DNA of 64,000 bases from JAPPHA01 sp964291635 (GTDB lineage Bacteria; Pseudomonadota; Alphaproteobacteria; Rhodobacterales; Rhodobacteraceae), in contig OZ219894.1 of assembly GCA_964291635.2 (NCBI GenBank), forward strand, positions 62,001 to 126,000. Reading direction: 5' to 3'. Shown one piece after another: positions 27,271 to 36,336 of the stretch. Both the position numbers and the translations under genes were made by a program. The first letter of the stretch is position 1. Each line of letters opens with the position of its first letter. The notes under the pieces are model-generated. The model was not told where the DNA came from and ran no database searches. It was given only the letters and a program-made list of their open reading frames with translations.

Positions 27271-27360
27271 TCAGCCGCTAACAACGCGCTTGACCGGCGG
27301 CAGCGCGCCCTTGCGTCGGGCCCGGTAGCGGCGTTGCCTTTCGGCATTGGTCAGGGCCAT
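27271..27360 (-). CDS. Small basic protein with LTNAERQRRYRARR motif
   Basis: A 29-residue frame whose start MALTNAERQRRYRARRKG is a motif often seen at the N-terminus of small proteins and fragments in mobile elements. The sequence GAAAGGA lies about 6 nt before the ATG. It is very short and may be a truncated remnant. The two CGTTACGTAACG palindromes flank it, the second lying 30 bp upstream of its start. No function can be assigned. Confidence 0.35.
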   Translation of the reverse strand: MALTNAERQRRYRARRKGALPPVKRVVSG

Positions 27361-27389
27361 GATCATTCCTTTCGATCCCGTTGTGCAGA

Positions 27390-27401
27390 CGTTACGTAAC
27401 G
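27390..27401. repeat. 12-bp palindrome CGTTACGTAACG, copy 2
   Basis: Identical to 27105-27116. It lies 30 bp upstream of the small minus-strand gene starting at 27360, a position where an operator would sit. Confidence 0.5.
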
Positions 27402-27463
27402 AACATGCAGCACACCCGTCACGCGGTCTCCACCTCCTTGTTGAGCGGGATTCCCTTCGAGGA

Positions 27464-29115
27464 TCAACATGCCGGAAACTCGAAACCCGGTTGCTGCGGA
27501 TCGGACGACGCAGACCCCTTGAACTCCAGGACCGCCCGAATCCCGGGCGCATCGAGGTCGTCTTCCAGAATGATCCAGGGTGCGCCCTTGCAGGCCTGGT
27601 GGGCGGGCAGGCGGTCGGACTGGATCAGCCGACGCACATGGGACTGACTGACCTGAAAACGATCCGCGACCTCATTCAAGGTCAACTCGCCGCGCTCGGC
27701 ACGTTCGCCCTTGCGAAACACCGCAATGCCGTTCGAGGCCCGCAAGGAAGCAACACGTGACTTGTTCCAGCTGTTACCCTTCACGGTCCGCTTGCCGAGG
27801 CGGTTCAGAAGACCGGCGATCCCGGCATCGTCAAGCGTGCGCGCAAGCTGCCGCACGATCGTGACGGTCTCGATATCGGTCGTCCAGCGATGTTCGCCGT
27901 TCCGCATGCGCGGCACCCGCAGTTCCGTGTGGTCGCCGCCCTTCCAGTGCAGGACAAGGTGCACATCCGTCTCTTCAATCCGGGCCGTGATCTCGACCAG
28001 GACGGTTCGCAACACCGTCTTGCGCAGTGCGGGCGTCGCCCGGTCGTCGCCCCAGGCCCGGCCAAGATCCTGGCCAAGCGCCAGAAAAGTCTGACGCTGT
28101 TCCGGTGTCAGGGCGACAGGCTGAGCCGCCTCAAGCTCCCGGAGCCGGGCTTCGCGTTCAGACACGTCGACAAGGCAGGCCTCCCACTTCGCCGCCAGAT
28201 TGTGAAACACATTGTGGTTGGACGGATCGACCGTTTCAAACTGGTCGCGAGCCCGCTCCGCCTTGTAGCGGGCTTCCGAAAGGGCGCTGCGCGCCAGATC
28301 CAGCATCGCGGGGTTCGCCGCGCCGACGGTCTCGATCGCCGCCATGGCGGCCTCCACCGCCAGCGGCTGCAGTGCGTCGATCACCGCCTGTCCGACCGCC
28401 TGGTCCACCCGCACTGCACTGAACGACAGGCACCGCCTGCCCGCCCGGTGTTCACCCTGGCAATAGTAACCGACAGACTTGCCGTTGTTGCGCACCTGGA
28501 TCCGTCGCTGACAATGGCCGCACCGCAGCAGGCCGGTCAGCAATCCACGTCCGGACCGGGCCGCGCCACGCTCAACCGTCCGGTTTGCGCTGATCACCGC
28601 CTGGTTCCGCTCATAGTGATCCCAGGAGATATAGCCATCATGGCGGTCGTGCAACAGCACCTTCCACGCGGGGGTGCATCCCAATCTGTTTGTACAGGCG
28701 GAGACCCCTAAATTTGTCTTCCGACGCATGAAATCCGCCCAACGTCGGTTCCCAAGGAAGGATGTAAAGGCACATTTGGCTTCGAAGCCTTGATTTTCGG
28801 TTTCTGGACCGATTTCAACGAGAGGCCGATAATCTACCTGGTGGTTCACTTGCCAACCCCCAAATTCCGCAGAATCACTCCAAACAAACAATCTGGGATG
28901 CACCCTTCCACGCGGCCGGATTCGCGTCCAGCTTATGTATCACGACCGTCTTGCGGCCATCCCGGATCGTCGTCTCGCTCTGTTTGCGGCCATACGCATA
29001 GCTCCCGGCATAGATCGGATTGCGCAGGATCTGGGTTATGCTGCTCTCTGCCGGGATGCGCCATATCAGGCCCCGGCCCGACATGCGTACCGGGATCTCT
29101 CCAAAACTATGCCGA
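27464..29115 (-). pseudogene. Large serine recombinase, N-terminally truncated and split by a MITE-like insertion
   Basis: The upstream part (29115-28906) reads GRGLIWRIPAESSITQILRN, PIYAGSYAYGRKQSETTIRDG, typical of the recombinase domain that follows the catalytic domain in large serine recombinases. A 234-bp insertion follows. The gene then resumes as AWKVLLHDRHDGYISWDHYERNQ, the zinc ribbon LLRCGHCQRRIQVRN with later Cys residues, and a long C-terminal region including a helix-turn-helix-like segment ELTLNEVADRFQVSQSHVRR. Removing the insertion and one 10-bp duplicate restores NPAAWKVLL exactly. The resolvase catalytic domain with the nucleophilic Ser is absent; the break is at the palindrome at 29098-29135. 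Confidence 0.85.
28672..28905. mobile_element. 234-bp non-coding MITE-like element with 22-bp terminal repeats and 10-bp target duplication
   Basis: The left end GGGTGCATCCCAATCTGTTTGT region (28672-28693) matches the complement of the right end (28884-28905) at all but three positions. The direct repeat TTCCACGCGG flanks it at 28662-28671 and 28906-28915. The interior has no convincing protein-coding potential, so it must be mobilised in trans. The parent transposon family is not identifiable from these ends. Confidence 0.85.
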
Positions 29116-29135
29116 TAACGGCATAGTTTTGGAGA
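29098..29135. repeat. 17-bp perfect inverted repeat at a mobile-element junction
   Basis: TCTCCAAAACTATGCCG at 29098-29114 is followed by loop ATAA and its exact complement at 29119-29135. The recombinase remnant ends on its left side and the IS66 remnant begins just to its right. It may mark a rearrangement joint or be the fused ends of a lost element. Confidence 0.75.
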
Positions 29136-29153
29136 GCGGAAGATCAGGATGCG

Positions 29154-29360
29154 TAGGTCAAGATGAAGGTGTCCGGGTGCTTCCGGACACGGCATCACGC
29201 CGAGGCCTGGTGCCGGATCTCAAGCGGCCTGAGCTCGATGGCCGCGCTCGGATACAATCCCCTCGTCGCCATCCAGATCGCGCTTGCAGGCAAGGCCGCA
29301 GACATGATCAAGTTGCACTACGCCGAATCTGCTCCCAAGAAGGGGCGAGCAGTTACGTAA
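29154..29360 (+). pseudogene. IS66-family transposase, C-terminal fragment
   Basis: The frame KVSGCFRTRHHAEAWCRISS followed by MAALGYNPLVAIQIALAG matches the conserved extreme C-terminus of IS66 TnpC transposases. Everything before it is missing. An ATG at 29163 opens the visible frame, but this is only a remnant of about 65 residues. It abuts the palindrome at 29098-29135 and ends 35 bp before the PhyH gene. Confidence 0.8.
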
Positions 29361-29395
29361 TTGGTTGCTCCAGTTTTTGATCGGGAAGATGAGCG

Positions 29396-30280
29396 ATGCT
29401 GCAGAAACGCCAAATTGTGCACTACAAAGAGAATGGCTACCTTGTCGTCGAAGACGCAGTTAAAGGCGAGACGCTCAACGAGCTGCGCCGCGTCACCGAC
29501 GCGTTTCTCGAGCAGGCTCGTTCGGTGAGCACCAGCAACGATGTTTTCGACCTGGCCGAAGGTCACACGGCAGAGCAGCCCAAGGTAAACCGTATCAGGG
29601 TTCCGGACAGACAGCATCCGGCCTATTCGGCGATGATGCGGTCCTCAACCGTGCTCGACATCGTTGCTGATCTAATTGGACCGAACATCCGATTCGACCA
29701 CTCCAAGCTGAACTGTAAACCGGCCGGCGGCGGCGCCACCATTGAATGGCACCAAGACTGGGCATTCTACCCCCAGACCAACGACGACATGCTTTCCATT
29801 AACGTAATGCTCGACGACTGCGCGGCGGAAAACGGTCCGTTAAGCGTTATCCCCGGCTCGCACATGGGACCCATCTTCGACCACCATGACGATGGCTGGT
29901 TCGTCGGCGCGATCAACCCAGAGGTCGCCGGCTTCGACGCCTCCTCGGCGGTAGCCCTCACCGGGCCCGCGGGCTCCATTACCGTCCATCACGTGCGGGC
30001 AGTGCACGGTTCGTCAGAAAGCCGGAGCGGACGACCTCGCTCACTGTTGAACTTGAACTATGCCGCGGCGGACACCTGGCCTTTGCTAACACCCGAAAGA
30101 TCCGTGCCGCTGACAGAAGACCCCGACGCGTTCGAATCCTTGATTGTGCGTGGCGAAGCGACGATTGTACCGCGCCTCGCCAATGTGCCGGTGCGTTTGC
30201 CGGTGCCCGGCGCAAGACTCGGATCAATCTTTCAGCAACAGAGTGCGTTCATCGGCCGCTCCTTCGCGGCCGAAGAGTAA
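29396..30280 (+). CDS. Phytanoyl-CoA dioxygenase (PhyH) family oxygenase
   Basis: A 294-residue Fe(II)/2-oxoglutarate oxygenase. The start IVHYKENGYLVVEDAV is the family N-terminal block. His119-x-Asp121 in EWHQDW and His204 in RAVHGSSES form the iron triad, and Arg near 214-216 (GRPRSLLN) binds 2-oxoglutarate. The core LPGSH-like turn is VIPGSHMGP. Members of this group hydroxylate small metabolites; the exact substrate is unknown. It is followed 130 bp later by a creatinase-like gene on the same strand, and a joint role in a catabolic route is plausible. The ATG at 29396 is preceded by GGAAG at a slightly long distance. Confidence 0.87.
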   Translation: MLQKRQIVHYKENGYLVVEDAVKGETLNELRRVTDAFLEQARSVSTSNDVFDLAEGHTAEQPKVNRIRVPDRQHPAYSAMMRSSTVLDIVADLIGPNIRFDHSKLNCKPAGGGATIEWHQDWAFYPQTNDDMLSINVMLDDCAAENGPLSVIPGSHMGPIFDHHDDGWFVGAINPEVAGFDASSAVALTGPAGSITVHHVRAVHGSSESRSGRPRSLLNLNYAAADTWPLLTPERSVPLTEDPDAFESLIVRGEATIVPRLANVPVRLPVPGARLGSIFQQQSAFIGRSFAAEE

Positions 30281-30410
30281 CGAGGCTTTGCCTCGGATCG
30301 AAAGTGATGGGTCAGATCCTCGCCCTCAACCGAATCGAAGCACTCGGTTCCTCTAAGCTCGCGTCCGCGGACGATGCCGAATTCTTGCAGTCAATCCGAG
30401 GTGCATCGGT

Positions 30411-31592
30411 ATGAAAAAGGAACTGCATTTTGAGCGCGCCGAATTTGCGGTGCGCTTGACAGCTGTAAAAGAAGCGATGGCCAAAAGAGGAATCAATATA
30501 TTGCTTCTCTCGGAGCCCCCGAACCAAAATTATCTGACCGGCTACAACGCTTATTCGTTCTACACGCCACAAATGGTGATCGTCGCGCTCCATCACGACG
30601 AACCCATCTGGATCGGGCGTTTCATGGACCGCGTCTCTGCAGTAAGGACTACCTATCTTTCGGATGACAATATCAGAGCTTACGAAGACGAATATGTCCA
30701 GTCGGCTGCTGGCTTGTCCGCGTACGACGTTATGGCCGACGTGGTAAAAGAAATTGGGGGCCAAAAGGTGAAAATCGGCGTAGAGATGGGAGGCTACTAC
30801 TATTCCGCGCGTGCACACGCCGATCTCGCCCGAGCTCTTCCGCTCGCTGAATTTGTAGACTCGGATCTACTGGTGAATTGGATCCGAATTGTGAAAAGCC
30901 CGGCCGAACTATCTCTCATGCGACAAGCCGGCCGAATCGCCGATGCCGCGATACAGCGGGCCGTCGATACAATCGAACCCGGAGTCCGCGAATGTGATCT
31001 CGCCGCCGCCATCTATCACCAGCAAGTGTCTGGCACGCCTGAATTCGGGGGAAGCTATGACTGCTCGCAGCTGATGCTCGGCGTTGGAGGGAGGGCCCTC
31101 GAGCCACATCCGGCGTGGACCGACGAGCCGCTGCCGGCTTCAACAACGGTCTATATCGAAGTTCACGGAAATCGGCTCCGCTACCAGGTCAATCTAGGTC
31201 GCACGATCTCGGTCGGACAACCTTCCCCCGCCTACCGTGAGCTCTCTGACATCGCGATCGAAGCTCTGAATGCGGGACTCGAGAGTATTCGCCCCGGTCG
31301 CACATGCTCGGAGGTCAATGCCTTCTTTCGGCAATCGCTCGCCCGACACGGCCTCGAGAAAGAGTCGAGGCTCGGTTATTCCATCGGAATTGGCTATCCG
31401 CCCGCGGTCGGTGAACGAACGGCCAGTTTGCGCAAGGGAGATGAAACGGTTCTTGAGCCGGGCATGTGTTTCCATATGATGCCTGGCCTGTGGCTGGACG
31501 ATGTCAGTGTCGCAATCACGCAATCCTTCGCCGTCACTGAGAGTGGCCATGAGGCCCTGTGTTCGACGCCGCGCACTCTTTTCGTCAAGTAG
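30411..31592 (+). CDS. Creatinase-like M24-fold hydrolase without metal ligands (1)
   Basis: A 393-residue protein with the pita-bread fold of M24 (aminopeptidase P/creatinase). The N-terminal domain includes EPPNQNYLTGYNAYSFYTPQ and the junction VNWIRIVKSPAELSLMRQAG. The five metal ligands of true aminopeptidases are replaced: the Asp-Asp motif reads VYIEVHGNRLRYQVNLGRT, the His loop LGYSIGIGYPP, the Glu loop GMCFHMMPGLW. That pattern fits the metal-independent creatinase and ectoine-hydrolase (DoeA/EutD-like) branch, which cleaves C-N bonds of small nitrogenous compounds. It shares this layout with the protein at 32945. Which osmolyte-like substrate is cleaved cannot be read from sequence. 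Confidence 0.85.
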   Translation: MKKELHFERAEFAVRLTAVKEAMAKRGINILLLSEPPNQNYLTGYNAYSFYTPQMVIVALHHDEPIWIGRFMDRVSAVRTTYLSDDNIRAYEDEYVQSAAGLSAYDVMADVVKEIGGQKVKIGVEMGGYYYSARAHADLARALPLAEFVDSDLLVNWIRIVKSPAELSLMRQAGRIADAAIQRAVDTIEPGVRECDLAAAIYHQQVSGTPEFGGSYDCSQLMLGVGGRALEPHPAWTDEPLPASTTVYIEVHGNRLRYQVNLGRTISVGQPSPAYRELSDIAIEALNAGLESIRPGRTCSEVNAFFRQSLARHGLEKESRLGYSIGIGYPPAVGERTASLRKGDETVLEPGMCFHMMPGLWLDDVSVAITQSFAVTESGHEALCSTPRTLFVK

Positions 31593-31690
31593 TCGAAGGA
31601 AAGCCGGGGCTGTTGATTTTTGGTTTTTTGGCGACTGTTCCCCTGCCACCCGCTGTGCAGAGACGAACGCTGGCCAGCACGATGGCCGCA

Positions 31691-31708
31691 TGTTTCGCCG
31701 GCGAAACA
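31691..31708. repeat. 18-bp perfect palindrome between convergent genes
   Basis: TGTTTCGCCGGCGAAACA lies in the 123-bp gap between convergent genes. It may fold, with an opened centre, as a bidirectional terminator, or be an operator. Confidence 0.4.
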
Positions 31709-31715
31709 AGCAAAG

Positions 31716-32894
31716 TCAGCTCAGAAAGTCTCTCGTAGCCTCTACGAAAATGGCGATGCCGACCGGCAACGCCGATTCATCAATATTGAGTCGCGGGTGA
31801 TGCAGCGGATAGGGTTCGGCATCATTTTTGGCACATACGCCGAGCCGAAACATCGCACCCGGTAGCTTCTGAGTATAAAACGCGAAGTCCTCGCTGCCCA
31901 TGCTCCCGACAGGCATTTCGATAATCTTGTCAGCACCAACTACCCTGGCTGCGGCACGGCGAGTCAATTCGTTCACCGATGGATCGTTCTCCAACACCGG
32001 CTCGCCGTAATTGATATCGAGCTCAACGCTCGCACCGTGGGCGGCGGCAATCGACCGCGCGGTGTTCAAAATGAGTTTGGGCACCGACTCTCGCAGTCGC
32101 TCGGAGAGCACGCGGGCGGTGCCTTCGATGATGGTCTGCTCGGCAATGACATTTTTTGCGGTGCCGCCGTGGATCTTGCCCAGCGTCAATACGAAAGGCT
32201 CCATCGGGTTCACCTGCCGGCTTGCGATGGACTGAAGCACCTGCACTATGCAGGCGGCGATGTAGATGCTGTCGATGCCGCGTTCCGGTCGGGCGGCGTG
32301 CGCACTTCGCCCCTTAACCAACAACGTGAATTCAATGCCACCCGCCAGCATCGCGCCATCGTTTATGCCAATGCAGCCGGCTTCGATATCCGGATCGATA
32401 TGCAACGCAAGCGCAGCATCGGCATCGTCGAGCACGCCGTCTGCAACTATCGCCCGCCCGCCAAGGGGTTCGGCCTCCTCGGCGGGCTGGAATACGCATC
32501 GAACGCATCCTTGCAATTGCTGACGCGCGTCGTACAACATCATAGCCGCCCCCAGTAGCATTGCAGTGTGCGCGTCATGCCCACAGGCGTGCATGACACC
32601 GTCATGGGCAGAGGCAAAGTCGAGGTCAGGGCGATCTTCCTGAATGGGCAATGCGTCCATGTCGGCGCGCAGCACCAGGCGTTTACCCGGGCTTGCTCCT
32701 TCAATGTCGACTACCAATCCCGTTCCCGCCACATGCTGAATGTTCTCCAGCCCGCCCTGCCGAAGCTCGCGCTCGACCAACTTCTGCGTTGCGTGTTCTT
32801 GATTCGACAACTCCGGGTATTGATGAATTCTGCGCCGAATCTCGATCACTTTCGCGGTCAACGAATTGGATACTTTGGCTGGCGGTTGGATCAT
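31716..32894 (-). CDS. M20-family amidohydrolase (hippurate hydrolase/IAA-amino acid hydrolase-like)
   Basis: A 392-residue cytosolic metalloamidohydrolase. Conserved blocks: RRRIHQYPELSNQE at the start, RADMDALPIQE, MHACGHDAHTAMLLGAA with metal-binding His, VFQPAEEAEPLGG with the catalytic Glu pair, KGRSAHAARPERGID of the dimerisation domain, and GSEDFAFY near the C-terminus. Family members hydrolyse N-acyl amino acids. The gene is followed upstream on the minus strand by the second M24-like gene (50-bp gap), so the three minus-strand genes from 35238 to 31716 form a probable operon. It converges with the first M24-like gene. Confidence 0.9.
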   Translation of the reverse strand: MIQPPAKVSNSLTAKVIEIRRRIHQYPELSNQEHATQKLVERELRQGGLENIQHVAGTGLVVDIEGASPGKRLVLRADMDALPIQEDRPDLDFASAHDGVMHACGHDAHTAMLLGAAMMLYDARQQLQGCVRCVFQPAEEAEPLGGRAIVADGVLDDADAALALHIDPDIEAGCIGINDGAMLAGGIEFTLLVKGRSAHAARPERGIDSIYIAACIVQVLQSIASRQVNPMEPFVLTLGKIHGGTAKNVIAEQTIIEGTARVLSERLRESVPKLILNTARSIAAAHGASVELDINYGEPVLENDPSVNELTRRAAARVVGADKIIEMPVGSMGSEDFAFYTQKLPGAMFRLGVCAKNDAEPYPLHHPRLNIDESALPVGIAIFVEATRDFLS

Positions 32895-32944
32895 GTCTTT
32901 GGCCTGGAATAGGTATCCCTAAGAGGGCGCGAATCTAGGTTCTG

Positions 32945-34147
32945 CTAGGGAATGATGATGAGCTCGCGCGGACTCTTGGTCAAGTTTTCATGTCCGGAAT
33001 CAGTGACGACAAAGGTCTGGGTAATTGTCACGCCGGTTCCTTCAATCCAGAGCCCCCCCATCATATGGAAAACCATGCCCCGCTTGAGCTCTGTGGTGTC
33101 GCCTTTGCGCAGGCTGGCGGTGCGCTCGCCCCAGGTCGGCGCGAAAGCGATGCCGGTTGGATAGCCGAGCCGTGCCTCCTTTTCGAGACCCCACTGGGCG
33201 AGAGTATTTCGCCACGTCGCCTCGACCGCCTCGCAGGATGCTCCTGGCTTGACGACATCCAGCGCCGCATGAACACCAGCCGCGACGCGTTCGGCCAGGT
33301 CGCGATAGGAATGGGGTGGGGCACCGAGATAGAAAGTCCGGCTGATCGGCGCATGGTACCGGTGGCAAACACCGGCCATCTCGATGTTCACTGGGACGTT
33401 GTTGCCGAGTTTCCGGTCGTTCCAGGCCGGATGCGGTTCGTTGGCACGCGCACCGGCGCAAATTATCGGCGCGCCCGAGCTCGGCATGCCTCCGTGGCGC
33501 TCAGTGCCCTTGAGCTGCACTTCGACGATGGCCGAGGCGAGGTCGCACTCGCGTATGTCCGGGTGCGCGGCGCGTGCCGCAGCCGCGACCATGCGATCGG
33601 TCGTTTCGCCAGCAGCACGCATGTACTCAAGTTCCTGCTTGCTCTTGACGATGCGGACCCAGTTGACCAGAAGCTCGGCGTCTTGGAAACGTGCTTTGGG
33701 CAACGCCTTTTGCAGTTCGGAGTGGTTGCGGGCGCTGTAGTAAGGTGCGCCCATCTCCACCCCGATCGACGCGTGGCTCCATCCTTTATTGGCGATCAGA
33801 TTGCCAATGAAGGTCATAGGGTGGCGCTCGGTCGACTGCACGTAATGGTCGGGATAGGGCACGATGTGATCAGACGGTAGGTAGGTCGTACTTTGTGCGG
33901 TGACGGCGTCCATGAACCGCCCGGTCCAGATCGGTAAATCCAGATGGAGGGCAACGACCACCGCCTGCGGAACGTAATAGGAATAAGCGTCGAAGCCAGT
34001 CAGATAATACATGTTGGGCGGCTCGGTGACGACCAGCACATCGATATTCTCGGCGCACATGCGCTCCTTCACTGCCGTCAACCGCGCCGCGTATTCGGCG
34101 CGTTCGAAATGCGGAACGTTTACTCTGGCCACGACGTCAGGGTCCAT
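32945..34147 (-). CDS. Creatinase-like M24-fold hydrolase without metal ligands (2)
   Basis: A 400-residue paralogue of the protein at 30411, with the same organisation: VTEPPNMYYLTGFDAYSYYV at the start and LVNWVRIVKSKQELEYMRAAG at the domain junction. The metal-ligand positions are again replaced (VNIEMAGVCHRYHAPISRT, LGYPTGIAFAPTWGERTASL, MVFHMMGGLW). The HRYHAP segment resembles ectoine hydrolase (DoeA/EutD) more closely than the first copy does. It lies between the M20 amidohydrolase and the dehydrogenase gene, both on the same strand. The start is the ATG at 34147. Confidence 0.85.
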   Translation of the reverse strand: MDPDVVARVNVPHFERAEYAARLTAVKERMCAENIDVLVVTEPPNMYYLTGFDAYSYYVPQAVVVALHLDLPIWTGRFMDAVTAQSTTYLPSDHIVPYPDHYVQSTERHPMTFIGNLIANKGWSHASIGVEMGAPYYSARNHSELQKALPKARFQDAELLVNWVRIVKSKQELEYMRAAGETTDRMVAAAARAAHPDIRECDLASAIVEVQLKGTERHGGMPSSGAPIICAGARANEPHPAWNDRKLGNNVPVNIEMAGVCHRYHAPISRTFYLGAPPHSYRDLAERVAAGVHAALDVVKPGASCEAVEATWRNTLAQWGLEKEARLGYPTGIAFAPTWGERTASLRKGDTTELKRGMVFHMMGGLWIEGTGVTITQTFVVTDSGHENLTKSPRELIIIP

Positions 34148-34251
34148 GTTCCCTGGGCGGTTTTGCAGCGCACCGGGAAACGCAGTGCCACGTTCTCAAG
34201 CTCTGGAATGTCGTGTGACCCTGCCATCTCTCGCTTTCTCGGCTTCCTTAG

Positions 34252-35238
34252 TTAATAACCTTGCCTTGAATCGACAACGTTACGCAGTGACTTATTGTCG
34301 AGGAATCGCTGCAGGTTGTCGCCAAAAATCTTAAATACGCGTGCGTCGTAGTTGCTCGGATAACCGGCAGTATGGGGGGTGACGATGACGTTGGGCATCG
34401 ACCAAAGTGGACTGTCGGCTGGGAGTGGTTCGCGCTCAAACACGTCGAGCAGGGCGCCAGCGATGGTGCCCGCCCGAAGCGCATCGATGAGCTCGCCTTC
34501 CACACATACCGAGCCTCGGGCAATGTTGACCAGAAAGGCCGTGTCGCCCATTAGCCGTAGCTGCTCGCGACCAATTAGACCTGTGGTTTCTGGAATCTGA
34601 GGAACGGCGAGGACAACAAAGTCAGAAAGTTGTAGAAGTTCCTCGAGGCCAGTTGGCGGGAAGAGCCTGTCGACGCCAGCCACAGACTGGGTTACATCTC
34701 GTTTCGAGCCGACCACCGTCATGCCGGCGCCTTTGGCACGGCGGGCTATGGCTGTGCCAATCGAGCCGAGCCCGACCACTCCGAGCACACGTTCCGCGAG
34801 GGGAGCGACGCCTCGTGCATGCCATTCCCTGCGAGTTTGCTCCCGCATGAACCGCGGGAAGTCCCAGTGCATCATTGTTATACCCGCCATTACGAAGTCG
34901 GCGATGACTTCGCCATGCATACCTCGCGAACTGGTAACGGTGAGGTCGCCGACGCGGTCGCGGATCGGAAAGATTGAGTCGACGCCCGCGTTGGTGCTTT
35001 GAAACCAGCGCAGCCGACGCGCCTTGTCGAAGACTTCGACAGGAAAATGTTGAGCTAGGAGAACGTCGGCCTCTGCCACGTAACGATCGAGCGACGCCGC
35101 ATCGTTGGCACTCAGGACGCGCAGAGCGGGAAAGCGCTCGCGGATCCACGCCGAATAGCGTTCATCGTGTTGAGGGCCGGGAAAGTAGACAAGGACAGTT
35201 ACGGCATCGCCAGGGGCGGTCGTGGAAGTTCGCATCAT
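34252..35238 (-). CDS. D-2-hydroxyacid dehydrogenase
   Basis: A 328-residue NAD(P)-dependent enzyme of the D-isomer-specific 2-hydroxyacid dehydrogenase family. The nucleotide-binding motif is GVVGLGSIGTAIARRA. The catalytic Arg is in LVNIARGSV, the Glu in LDVFEREPLP and the His in TPHTAGYPS. The first ATG of the MM pair at 35238 is chosen because the N-terminal domain strand (VTVLVYFPG) follows normally; the frame extends further upstream without family sequence. It is the first gene of the minus-strand trio and would oxidise a hydroxy acid or reduce an oxo acid released by the hydrolases (inference). Confidence 0.9.
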   Translation of the reverse strand: MMRTSTTAPGDAVTVLVYFPGPQHDERYSAWIRERFPALRVLSANDAASLDRYVAEADVLLAQHFPVEVFDKARRLRWFQSTNAGVDSIFPIRDRVGDLTVTSSRGMHGEVIADFVMAGITMMHWDFPRFMREQTRREWHARGVAPLAERVLGVVGLGSIGTAIARRAKGAGMTVVGSKRDVTQSVAGVDRLFPPTGLEELLQLSDFVVLAVPQIPETTGLIGREQLRLMGDTAFLVNIARGSVCVEGELIDALRAGTIAGALLDVFEREPLPADSPLWSMPNVIVTPHTAGYPSNYDARVFKIFGDNLQRFLDNKSLRNVVDSRQGY

Positions 35239-35356
35239 AACCAGCTTATCCTTGCACAACCTCTGACAATTTTCTAGGCGGCTATGTACCCAAGTGTTGA
35301 CCTTTTCGCATGATCTGTCAGTTCTTGGCGAAAGCAATCCAAAAGGAGTTCGAGGC

Positions 35357-36107
35357 ATGAGCGGCGACCGACACGACATGAGAGACGCGGAATGGGAAAT
35401 CCTCCGCTCGGTGCTTTCCGACAAGCACCAGGGCCCGGAACGGGTGCATGACCGGAGGGTGATGAACGGCATCTTCTTCGTGCTTCGCACCGGGACGCCG
35501 TGGCGCGACCTGCCGGAGCGGTACGGTCCCTACACGACCTGCTTCAACCGCTACAACCGGTGGAGCAGGAACGGCATCTGGGCGGCGATCATGGAGAAGC
35601 TTCAAAGGCTTGCGGGCGATGACGAAGGGGGGCGACGACGGCCCGCCCGGCTCGGTTCGCCTAAGCATGGTGGACTCCTCGTCGGTGCCCGTCCACCGGG
35701 ACGGCGCGCCACCGCAGGTCGGGTTGAGCCGCGGCGGACGGACGACGAAGGTCCCTCTCGGCATCGACGGGAACGAAATGGTGAAGACCGTGTTCCTGAC
35801 CCCGGGCCAGGCAGCCGACTGCACGCAGGCGGTGGCGCTTCTCGCCGGGCTCGGGCATGACGAGACGGCGGGAGCAACCGCGGCCATTCCGTCGAGGTCC
35901 AGCCGGAAGTTGCCGCGGCCGCTCGATCGGGAGACCTACAGGACGCGCAATCTCGTCGAGCGGATCTTCGGCAAGATCAAGGAGTTCCGCAGGATCGCCA
36001 CGCGCTACGACAAGACCGCCCGCAACTTCCTGTCCGCCGTCCATCTGGCTGCCAGCCGGTTCCTGCACCGCAGGATCGCAAACCAGTCATTTAAGTCCAC
36101 GCCCTAA
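35357..36107 (+). pseudogene. IS5-family (IS427-like) transposase, two frames, internal deletion
   Basis: The first frame from ATG 35357 reads MSGDRHDMRDAEWEILRSVL, RVMNGIFFVLRTGTPWRDLP and RYGPYTTCFNRYNRWSRNGIW, a typical IS5-type N-terminal half. The second frame carries SMVDSSSVPVH with the first Asp, then TYRTRNLVERIFGKIKEFRRIATRYDK with the Glu. The frames join near a run of six G at 35627-35632; such two-frame transposases use programmed frameshifting. The segment normally containing the second catalytic Asp (L-A-D-K-G-Y-D) is missing: VALLAGLGHDE jumps to AIPSRSSRK. It is therefore inactive. Terminal repeats were not identified. Confidence 0.83.
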
Positions 36108-36336
36108 GATACACTAAGATACGTCGCGGTCGATGGGGCGTGACAGGCGGCAGTTGTTGTACCGCGAGTTGCGCGAGAACGATGTTCGGCCAAAACTTCG
36201 CGCTCTGGAGTGCGATCTTACCATTGAGACGTTGGCCATGCCGGAGGTAGTGGGACAGTGCTCTCTGAATACGGTATGCGAAAGCTCGTAAATCGGCGCG
36301 AAGGCTGTCGGCCATGAGCGGTGCGGAGGCCGAGCG

